In this document: positions 12,835 to 22,325 of the stretch, in pieces
Numbering within the stretch: position 1 is the first letter of the stretch
How the letters are laid out: every line of letters starts with the position of its first letter
DNA from: Lingula anatina
Taxonomy: Eukaryota; Brachiopoda; Lingulata; Lingulida; Lingulidae
DNA: 38,465 nucleotides
Assembly (NCBI RefSeq): GCF_001039355.2
Contig: NW_019775719.1
Coordinates: 199,664 to 238,128 of the forward strand
Reading direction: 5' to 3'
Position numbers and translations under genes: made by a program
Notes under the pieces: model-generated
The model's database searches: none
What the model was told of the DNA's origin: nothing
What the model saw: the letters and a program-made list of their open reading frames with translations, nothing else

Positions 12835-13606
12835 TACACAGTAGAACCATAGAACCCAGGCCAGTAGCCAGGGGGAGGGTTCAGGGGGGAGGTTTAGAAA
12901 GAACCACCCCTTTTGGTGGGAAAAGGTCGACTCTGGGTAAAATTTGATCTAGATACATTAAGTTTTTATGGAAAAGGGTCCACTTTTTCAGAAAAAGAAC
13001 CCCCTTTTGAAATTGCTGGCTACGGGCCTGGATCCTTCTATAGCTAACTTGTACATTCAATTTTTATCCAGAGCAGACCTTTTCCCTGGCCCAAAGGTGT
13101 ATTCTTTCCAACCACCCATCCACCTTTCCCCCGCCCCAAACTCTCCTCTCCCCACCTATGAATCTCTGACCAATTGTTCTGCACTTGATTCATCTGACAG
13201 ACAGATTGCCATATCTCTGACCAATTGTTATAATCTGGGATTAAGTAACAGATGGGGGACTTCAATGATGTAGTAAAGGACGGACTCTCAAGACACAATT
13301 ATATTGATTTTGGTGAACTTTGACAGGCTGTGGAAATATATTTGAAACACTGTCTAATCTAATTCACTTCAGAATGACATCTTTTCAGACAAACAAGTTA
13401 ATAATGTTTCAGATGGTGTCAAAGAAAATGAAAAGGGAGAAAAGTCCTAGGGAATTAAGTGATTAATAAATTCTTGCAAAATGAGACACTTCCAAAGTTA
13501 GCTGATGTCTAAAAACTAACATGAATTAAAAGTCACCATGTGTTTAAATCAATGGAATCAACTTGTATTTTAATCTTGCACCCTGTAACATATCTTTTAA
13601 AAAAAG
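12835..13606 (+). repeat. Duplication 1, copy 2 (772 bp)
   Basis: Second copy, in the same orientation. Its left edge abuts the CpG-rich block (…CACATTACCG then TACACAGTAG) and its right side runs on into unique sequence (AGAGTTCATG). It is best read as the other allele of 11120-11891. Confidence 0.9.
12856..13031. mobile_element. Foldback MITE, family A, copy 2 (within the duplicated segment)
   Basis: The same element as at 11141-11316, shifted by 1715 bases as part of the larger duplication and nearly identical to it. It is a duplicate of the locus, not an independent insertion. Confidence 0.6.
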
Positions 13607-13644
13607 AGTTCATGATTCACATGAATTCAAATTTTAACTGCATT

Positions 13645-13690
13645 TAATAATAATAATAATCTTTATTGAGTACTAAAACGTGTACAGGTA
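13645..13690 (-). mobile_element. 3' tail of a non-LTR retroelement (LINE or SINE)
   Basis: On the minus strand the sequence reads ...TGTACACGTTTTAGTACTCA, then AATAAAGATTATTATTATTA. An AATAAAG joined to an (ATT)n tail is typical of 3' ends of invertebrate LINE/SINE copies. The body would lie to the right (13690 onward), but I recognise no reverse transcriptase there. Confidence 0.4.
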
Positions 13691-13810
13691 CCATTTTACA
13701 GGCTCTGTGCTCTACTTTTAGTTTTATAACTATATTATCTTTAAAAGCTTTTTTGATGTAAATGCAGAATAAGCCAAAATCATATACAGATAATTCATGC
13801 AGAGAATATA

Positions 13811-13898
13811 TGAGAGAGAAAGAGAGAGAGAGAGGGAGAGGGAGAGGAGGGAGAGAGAGGAGAGAGAGAGAGGAAGAGAGAAAGAGATCGAGAGAGAT
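13811..13898 (+). repeat. Imperfect (GA)n tract
   Basis: GA repeats with AGGG interruptions. The minus-strand ORFs of Leu/Ser across it are artefacts. Confidence 0.9.
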
Positions 13899-14141
13899 AA
13901 ACTTATTACATAAAAATACGTAATACTTGTACAAGTCAGGTATGCACCATACAACGCATGTCTAGTTACAATTAAAATACAATCATAAATAATCAATAAT
14001 GACTGCCAGTATCAAATATGACAAGCACTAAGTGCAGTCCCATTTGTACCACAAAAGATTTGAAAAATTGGTTTTGCAGACAGCAGATACAGGACTATAT
14101 AATTACCATGGTTGTTAAACAGGCCAGTTTATAACCAGCAG

Positions 14142-14335
14142 TTTTTTTTTTTTTTTTTTTTTTTTTTTTGGGGGGGGGGGTCTTTTTCTAAAAAAATTGG
14201 ATCTTTTTTGCCCTTTTAGCTGTCCTAACATGAGAAATAGAATGAAACCTAGATCCAATATCCATTCAGAGTAAGCCTTTTCCAACGAAAAGGGTGGTTC
14301 TTTGCCCCCCCCCCCCCACCAGCCTTAAGGGCCCT
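14142..14335 (-). mobile_element. Degraded, inverted copy of foldback family A with long T and G runs
   Basis: Read on the minus strand, the part around 14322-14165 gives AAAGAACCACCCTTTTC, then TTACTCTG, GGATCTAGG and TTTAGAAAAAGACCCCCC, matching the order in 11160-11290. A T28/G11 run (14142-14180) and a C13 run (14305-14317) replace the element ends. Confidence 0.5.
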
Positions 14336-14882
14336 GATAAAGTGCTTATAGTATTGTAACATACACACTCATGATACTTTGTCTTAAATCAGAATTAGAG
14401 TTGTCAGTTGTAAGCTTTTACACATATTCTGTACATTTTTTAATCATGAATTCACGTTTTCAGGCACAATAAATCATTTGAGGGCAAAAATGTTGGCTAC
14501 CCTGGAGAATTTAAATACAGAATATGCCCTATACTAAAGCTAAATGAAATAGAAATATCATAACTGTCACTTTCAAAGACTTCAAAGCAACTATGCCAAA
14601 TGTGAAGTACAGAAGAAATTTGCTTTTGATTAAAATGGTACATATGTCTGCATACAAAAGCTATATCACATTCCATACCAAATTACCTTTATTCTTAATA
14701 AATAAATAATAAAAGCTAGAGAACTTATTATATAATATAATAGACCATGCTTTCTATGGCAACCCCTACAGACTGTACTTCAGAACAAGAAAGTTTCTCC
14801 CTAATTGTGTAGTTCCATGTGTAATTTTGGTCCATTTTGAAACTGAAGCTCTGTCGACCAGAGAACATTACATAATCCTTAC

Positions 14883-14966
14883 CTGGGAAGCCTCTTGCAG
14901 AGCCAATCAAATAAACACCACAGCCCCAACTTGGAATTGCCACTGAAGCCTTGCCAAGTGTCTTAT
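14883..14966 (-). CDS. Tentative cassette-like exon, possible continuation of the minus-strand chain
   Basis: Flanked by acceptor ctgctggctacag and a strong donor CAG/gtaagg, 84 nt long. Only one of its three frames is open, and that frame needs one base from the previous exon, exactly what the 26083-26037 exon supplies. It encodes 27 residues including AIPSWGCGVYLIGSARGF. No family recognised. The intron would be about 11 kb. Phase agreement is suggestive, not proof. Confidence 0.2.
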
Positions 14967-16727
14967 CTGTAGCCAGCAGAGTCAGTCAAACTCTTTCTCT
15001 AACTGATATAATAGACACTGGATGCCCAGGATGAAATGGCTAAAAAAAAGACTGATGCCACCAAGGGTAAAATGTTCTTCGGCACCAATGAAATTTACAT
15101 CCAATTTTTTATTTAAAAAAATTCCGTAATGCTGCTGCGCTTTAAAAATATAATAGGGATTGAATATAATTTATCATTTGAAGCTGCATGCTCAGAAAAA
15201 TATTTTAAATATATAGACAAATTGTAAATCAATGTATAAAGAGAAACTGCTCACAACTTCTTTTCAATTTTGATTGATTAACAGGTGTAAACAACTATCA
15301 AATTGTGTCAAAAGTCCATTTCAGACAAATGTGGACACATTTCAATCTCTCATCCTCACAAAAATATAATGAGTAAATTGTGAATTAAACATAATATTTG
15401 ATTATAATATATTTACCCAACTCTTTTTCATTATTCCTTTCAGCCCTTTGATAGCTTCAGGGGAAAATGAAAAAAATCTCCCCATTCATGAGATCAATAG
15501 GCCAATCAATTTTTACGCCTTTTTGTGGAATATTTCAATATGTTTGAAACCTCCTGACACAATACGTCTGCCTTTCACGGTAAACCAATACTAATTATAT
15601 TCTGCAGATAAACACAGTGTGACTTTGTCATCTTATATCTATACAATGATGCTTAAATCTGATCAAATCTAATAAAATGCAACAGAAACTGATATTATTA
15701 CCATCAAGCATGTGCTTAATAACATAATTTCAAATCAGTAATAGTATCTATAATCTGACACAATTTTTTGTGATGTAATAACTTACAGCATTAAGAGAAT
15801 ACAAAGCTAATGTCAGTTAATATATTATTGCTATGATGATGTAAACATTTTATCAAATTACATAAAAACCAATAAAAAGCAAATCCCTGTGAAGCACATA
15901 CCATATTTACAATATACTGATATTTTTAAATAAAAAAATTACTTTCAACAATATATTATTATAGATAACACAACTAAAAATATCAAATCCTACTGTTATA
16001 ACAAGATGGTTACAAATACCCAGTAATTTGTATCACATGTTAAAGCAAGATAAGCTTCTCTTCATTAGATTATTTAAAACCCTTTCTACCCTAGTTGAAA
16101 ACAGTTATGTTTACATGAAAATATAGGACAAACCTTTTCAAAAATATCTTTTATATTAACCAGAAAGCTAAAAAACAACACATTATTCACTTTCTACAAC
16201 CCAAAGATGGTGACATGTAGTCCCCAGTAAAGTAATGAATTATGCCTCCCATATAATGAACAGTACAAGTCTTTTGTATCATGTTCATTTTCCCTGTAAA
16301 TACATCAAGCTACCCAGTGTTAATATGGGGCAAAGGCATGTTGTTATTGCTAATATCATGTGCTAAAGGCACAGATTAAAAGCCAAAGCAGACATGACCT
16401 GATACTATATATTTTGTCATATTTGTAATTTTCACTCTAAAAATTACAACTTGCCCCCTCAAACTCATTTACTGGCTCATTTTAACTTGGCCCATTGAAA
16501 ATTATTACCTAAATAATTAATGTAAAAAAAGAAAGACATTTAACTCAACTTTCAACATTTTAACATGAAATATTGATCATTTATGAAAAGTTGTTTTCCT
16601 TTTAACTTAATTTCCCCAATGAAAGCCAACTGAAGCAATGAATTTTCACAGTAAACATTCAGTGAGAAGAAATATGCATGTTTTTTGTTTCACAAGAAAT
16701 CTTCATGAAATCATGGAAAATCAAATA

Positions 16728-16774
16728 AGGTCAGGGTCAAGGGTCACAGAAGGTTAAAAGACATGTCAAGGTCA
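16728..16774 (+). promoter_or_regulatory. Cluster of nuclear-receptor half-sites
   Basis: AGGTCA (16728), GGGTCA (16734, no spacer), GGGTCA (16741, one-base spacer), AGGTTA (16751) and TCAAGGTCA (16766-16774, the extended NR5A/ERR monomer site) fall within 47 bases. Motif prediction only. Confidence 0.3.
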
Positions 16775-17383
16775 TTTAGATCATGGATTTATAGATGGAC
16801 TCTAAAGTGTTGTTTCACTTTAGTTTATCCCGTCATCTTCCAAGTCTTTCAAGTGCTGGCAAATGTCTTACTACATGTATGCAGTTTAACCATACACTGT
16901 AGTCCAATAAACCTTGATATTTTTAAGTCAAAGTCACTCAATTGTAATCAAAAGATCTGTCATGCAATAAATTTGTAATGTATATCTTCAAAATGAACAA
17001 AAGCTGTTTTCAAAAATGCAACTGAAATATTAGCAAACAGTTCAAAACATGCACATGCCATTTGCCGTAATCCTTCCTTGAAAAATTCACTAATGTAGCA
17101 AGGGAACAAGAATAAATCTATTATTGCAAACATTCTCAGGTTGCTCAGAGGCCCAGTGACTATATAGGATTGTGGAAATCACAGTGTCAGTACCAGTGGG
17201 AGCCAGCCAAATCTATCCACACCATTAACTCAATGGCGCGACTATATTCAATATTTAGTGATAAATGGCTTTGTAAAACCACAGTTATTAGACAACGAAT
17301 TCAGCCAAGATGGATGAGAGTTGTACGGAGAAATTTATTGTGTGAGAGTATAATTTCATACCGATATTGTCGGACAGAAAATA

Positions 17384-17516
17384 AATGGGGGGTGGGGGGT
17401 GGGGGGTGAGGCACACTCAGCATTTTTCCTCTTCCCCCTTTCAAAGGTGGAAAAAAAACAAAAAAAAGGTCTATTGTACCATGTGTGCCAACACTCCCCC
17501 CCCCCCCAAGCAAAAA
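17384..17516. mobile_element. Small foldback element with G-rich and C-rich arms
   Basis: GGGGGGTGAGGCACACTCAG near 17401 pairs imperfectly with CATGTGTGCCAACACTCCCC near 17479-17500, around a loop with A-rich tracts. No GGCTACGGGCCT ends, so probably a different family from the 11-kb element, or simply a folded low-complexity region. Confidence 0.35.
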
Positions 17517-17961
17517 CCTGGATTTCTCGTGCTGTGATAGCATCAACAAAGCTAGATCCACTTACATTACAGAAACAAAAATTAACAAGTAATGAAGACA
17601 TGTTTAAATAAGCTTAAAGCACCTTAATGCTTAGTTGCCGGAGGTGAAAAATATACTTAAAAATTATTGATAAACTATATGACTTAGAATCATTGAAGAG
17701 AAGTACAGATTACAAAAAAAAGTCATGCATCTATTAGCTTCTTTAAATTTTATAAGACATCCAAAAATGTATATTTATTTTCAGAAAAAATGCAGCATTC
17801 AGTCTTGCATCACTATTATAGCTAGGCCAGACAACTACATCCATGTTTCAACTAGATATAATCTACTGCTACACCATCTTTTAAGTGCAAAACAGGAAGA
17901 TGATGGGGGGGGGGGGGAGGGGTACGTGTTAGGAGAGGTGGTTTGCCTGCACTGAACTGTA

Positions 17962-19465
17962 ACTACACAATCTATTTGGGGCAACAACACCTTCACATGC
18001 ACCATAATCCCTAACTTAATAATATGCACCCAAAATACATCAAATGACAATGCACTGTCTACGTTACATTGGAAAATTAGCATTGATTTTTAAGTCTCAT
18101 ATAATTATTTGAGCCTCTGAGGACACCTTTTCTCGAATAAAAATCTCGCAGGAGTTGGATGTTATTCATACAAGAGAAACTATAATTAGCCATCTTCCAA
18201 ATAAGTAACTTTATCAATGTGAATAACATTATTAATGTAAGAACTTATGACATACATTAAATTAATTTTATTCACAGATATGGCACATCCAAGCAAGAAA
18301 GGCACGTTATCTTATTTTTTGGCATATCCTACAACTTATAAAACAATGTCAAGGGAGAATTCTGTCCTTTTGCAGCTCAGGGATACATATGTACCAGTAT
18401 CAGCTATGCTGTCATATGTTTCCTTCATGGTGCTACAGGTATGTGCTGCCATTCTGTTGCTTATTACAGTCAGGGTGCTACTGCGTCATGTTTTTACCTT
18501 ATCATGGTGTAACTCTATTGTAGTGATCTTCTGTTTTGGTTGATATAATATCTTGAAACTGTACCACCATGACAGCACCATGACCAACCATGACAAAAAA
18601 GCAGCATGACCACCATGACAGAGGACCAATGATAGCATGGCACCATGAGAAAGTACCACCACAACATGGCATCATTTCAGGGAAACACCATCATAGTGTA
18701 GAACCGCAACTGAGTGGGCACTTTTAATTGTTACAGCATCATGACAGAGTGTGTAGCACCATATGGCAACAAGACCATCATATCTGAGAAACATAAATTA
18801 AGACATATATATATAGAATGGCACTATGACAGTGGCACCATGACAAAGTATGACAGTTTGATAATCATGAAAACAATGAAAATTATCATATGGCAACAAG
18901 AAAGAAACAGGTCCATGACAACAGAGCACTCTAAAAAAGTTTAACCATGACAGCATTACACCATATGACAGTTTCACAACAACATTGGACCCATGACACT
19001 TTGACAGGAAAATGACCTAGGTAAAAAACAACATATAGGATAATACTTAATTAAGTCATGGACAAATCACATTAATATTATGAAGTAACAAGACTCAAGT
19101 GTAAGGACAAGACTGGAAACACTATGTTACATGATAACTATATATGACGGGATATTGTAAATGGGTAATACCATATCACACAGATACACAACTTATAGAA
19201 AAACATACGTGCAAAAAACCAATTAGTCGCAAATGTGCTGCATGAACATGAACAGATATGGCACTGTCTGGTTCTTATGGTTAAACATGATAAGGCATTA
19301 AGTAATAAGTTTAACACTACTTAATTTCATGAAAGTAATATGCTTGGTATTGACATCCAGAACAGCTTATTCTATTCTAAAGTCACATTTGGCTGTAACA
19401 ATTAGGTTCAAGTCTGGCTGTCTGCTTTAATAAACCTATCACTGTGACAGAGATCTGTGCAAACT
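17962..19465 (+). repeat. Duplication 2, copy 1 (about 1.5 kb)
   Basis: Matches 19469-20936 in the same order and orientation, starting ACTACACAATCTATTTGGGG and ending GAGATCTGTGCAAACT at the N. Substitutions are few at the left; indels concentrate in the CACCATGACA-rich part. It includes a possible exon-like ORF (18278-18438). Confidence 0.9.
18565..19010 (+). repeat. Degenerate repeat of CACCATGACA-like words (copy 1)
   Basis: Words such as CACCATGACA, ACCATGACC, AGCATGACC, GCACCATGAG and CCATGACAAC recur with irregular spacing. It looks like a decayed minisatellite with a unit near 10 bp. Its counterpart is at 20071-20505. Confidence 0.6.
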
Positions 19466-19466
19466 N
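19466..19466. other. Assembly ambiguity (single N) between tandem copies
   Basis: The only other N in the window, and again exactly at the junction of two near-identical copies. Confidence 0.9.
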
Positions 19467-19468
19467 AT

Positions 19469-20936
19469 ACTACACAATCTATTTGGGGCAACAACACCTT
19501 CATGTGCACCATAATCCCTAACTTAATAATATGCACCCAAAATACATCAAATGACAATGCACTGTCTACGTTACATTGGAAAATTAGCATTGATTTTTAA
19601 GTCTCATATAATTATTTGAGCCTCTGAGGACACCTTTTCTCGAATAAAAATCTCGCAGGAGTTGGATGTTATTCATACAAGAGAAACTATAATTAGCCAT
19701 CTTCCAAATAAGTAACTTTATCAATGTGAATAACATTATTAATGTAAGAACTTATGACATACATTAAATTAATTTTATTCACAGATATGGCACATCCAAG
19801 CAAGAAAGGCACGTTATCTTATTTTTTGGCATATCCTACAAATTATAAAACAATGTCAAGGGAGAATTCTGTCCTTTTGCAGCTCAGGGATACATATGTA
19901 CCAGTATCAGCTATGCTGCCATATGTTTCCTTCATGGTGCTACAGGTATGTGCTGTCATTCTGTTGCTAATTACAGTCAGGGTGCTACTTCGTCATGTTT
20001 TTTTCCTTATCATGGTGTAACTCTATCGTAGTGATCTTCTGTTTTGGTTGATATAATATCATGAAACTGTAACACCATGACAGCACCATGACCAACCATG
20101 ACAAAAAAGCAGCATGACCACCATGACAGAGGACCAATGATAGCATGGCACCATGAGAAAGTACCACCACAACATGGCATCATTTCAGGGAAACACCATC
20201 ATAGTGTAGAACCACAACTGAGTGGGCACTTTAATTGTTACAGCATCATGACAGAGTGTGTACAGTAGCACCATATGGCAACAAGACCATGACCATATCT
20301 GAGAAACACAAATTAAGACATATAGAATGGCACTATGCCAAAGCATGACAAAGTATGGCAGCTTGATAATCATGAACACAATGAAAATTATCATGGCAAC
20401 AAGAATTAAATAAACAGGTCCATGACAACAGAGCACTCTGAAAAAGTTTAACCATGGCAGCATTACACCATGACAGTTTCACAACAACATTGGACCCATG
20501 ACAAAAAACAACAGATAGGATAATACTTAATTAAGTCCTAGACAAATTACATTAATATTATGAAGTAACAAGACTCAAGTGTAAGGACAAGACTGAAAGC
20601 ACTATGTTACATGATAACTATATATGACGGGATATTGTAAATGGGTAATACCATATCACACAGATACACAACTTATAGAAAAACACAAGTGCAAAAAACC
20701 AATTAGTCGCAAATGTGCTGCATGAACATGAACAGATATGGCACTGCCTGGTTCTTATGGTTAAACATGATAAGGCATTAAGTAATAAGTTTAACACTAC
20801 TTAATTTCATGAAAGTAATATGCTTGGTATTGACATTATTCTATTCTAAAGTCACATTTGGCTGTAACAATTAGGTTCAAGTCTGGCTGTCTGCTTTAAT
20901 AAACCGCTATCACTGTGACAGAGATCTGTGCAAACT
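19469..20936 (+). repeat. Duplication 2, copy 2 (about 1.47 kb)
   Basis: Direct head-to-tail copy of 17962-19465, separated from it only by the N at 19466 and two bases. It runs on into unique sequence at 20937 (CATGATGCCAG). It is most easily read as the second allele. Confidence 0.9.
20071..20505 (+). repeat. Degenerate repeat of CACCATGACA-like words (copy 2)
   Basis: Counterpart of 18565-19010 with several small insertions and deletions of repeat words, as expected of a length-variable array compared between two alleles. Confidence 0.6.
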
Positions 20937-21071
20937 CATGATGCCAGTGGGTCTCTGACTTTACAGACAGCATGCAAGAGGAGCTCAATGATAAAGCACA
21001 TATTTCAAAAATCTAATTACTTGCTATGTTTGTTTGTCTAAGAAGAGTAATTGCTGCATATACTCCCCTGG

Positions 21072-21076
<5 letters not shown>

Positions 21077-21108
<32 letters not shown>
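21077..21108 (+). repeat. Poly-T run of 32
   Basis: Uninterrupted T tract after GGGGCCA; possibly a retroposed poly(A) tail on the minus strand, but no element body is recognisable. Confidence 0.9.
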
Positions 21109-21343
21109 CTGTGTGATCACCAGTATTGTATATTGGTCTGAAACATTATCCACATCGCTCTTGTTATCAAACAGATTCAATATTTCATTTAATTGGAAGT
21201 AATATCAATTTAATCATCGAGGTTCAGTGAAAGTGGGCACAAATTCTTGTCTAAAAGTTAAGGCCAGTTATCTGGCTATACCTCTTTTTAGAAACCATAG
21301 ATAATTAAGGCCCGTAAATTATTGCCTTTGTCTATGTGGGCAA

Positions 21344-21576
21344 CAGATGATCCTCTGATCTACTGATCCAGCCGGATCAAATATGGCTATAGTCTTAAAT
21401 AAAAGAAGAGCCAGGTCCACCTTGCAGAAATCTAGCAATTAAACCTAGGAGCCATGATTTCTTCCATTTAATGGCGTGTGCAGAGGCGGGGAGAAGATCA
21501 GTGGGTTAGTCGGCTCTTCTTTCATGTGGGGTAAACCATATTTGATCCACGGATCAGTATACCCAAGGATCATCTG
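21344..21576. repeat. Long imperfect inverted repeat (arms about 65-69 nt, loop 99 nt)
   Basis: The left arm 21344-21412 starts CAGATGATCCT and contains ACTGATCC, GGATCAAATATGG and AAGAAGAGCC. The right arm 21512-21576 is its imperfect reverse complement (GGCTCTTCTTT, CCATATTTGATCC, GGATCAGT, AGGATCATCTG). The loop 21413-21511 is AT-moderate with no ORF. It could be a MITE with eroded ends, or a structured regulatory or RNA element. Confidence 0.7.
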
Positions 21577-22057
21577 CTAAATGTCCTCAATGTGTATGCA
21601 GTGATGCACACACACACATGTGCACACACACGACGCACAACTATGACGACATACTCTACGTGTAAATGTGTCTGTGCCTATAGCCCTGGCAACACCTAGC
21701 TGATAGATGAGATTCTGTCTGGAATCAATATGGTATGTTCAATTAACAGTCACGCACCAGGCAGCAGCAGTGTAGAACACTCCTGGCAAGTGTGCTGATG
21801 TATGGCTAATGGCTTATTTCATGCTAGGGGCCCTCTGAGAAATCCACAAACTGTTTTGGCATTAGACTCATGGATTTTTTTCACTTTTTGTTTCTTTTTT
21901 TTATGCTGTCTTATACTGACTCCTCCCTTTCTCTTTTCTTTGTCATGCAAAGCAATAGTCTTGCTATAAGTGTTAAATACAGCACATACAATCAAGATTT
22001 CCTAAAAATGTTTGTTTCTTTTAACATGCAAAAAAAACAAAAAACTCAAAATAAAAT

Positions 22058-22325
22058 GGGCCTTAGCTGTAGCCAGCAATGTCAAAGGGGAGGGGTCTCT
22101 TCCCCTGAAAAAATGGACCTTTTTACCTATCATCATAGTAGAACAGAACATAACTAAATCAAATTTTGATTTAAATCTTTTATGGTAAAAAGGCAGTTTA
22201 TTAGAACCCTAGGCTGCTGTTAAGTAGAATTGCAAATTTGAAGAAAAACATTTTAAAACTTAATTAATTGCACCTAGCCAGCCTTCCTTGCCCCCCCCCC
22301 TTACAGCTAGCACATCAGAACTCTA
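22058..22325 (-). mobile_element. Diverged copy of foldback family A
   Basis: GGGCCTTAGCTGTAGCCAGC (22058) followed by AATGTCAAAGGGGAGG and CCTGAAAAAATGGACC resembles the reverse complement of the right part of 11141-11316. The far end is approximate: a C10 run and TTACAGCTAGCAC near 22291-22313 match the other terminus loosely. An insertion or extra sequence makes it longer than the other copies. Confidence 0.4.

Larger units (their letters stand above)
14336..17383. other. Non-coding stretch: apart from the tentative exon at 14883-14966, no gene found
   Basis: AT-rich, few repeats, with the nuclear-receptor half-site cluster at 16728-16774. The ORF at 16763-16978 has no recognisable similarity or splice context. 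Confidence 0.55.
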
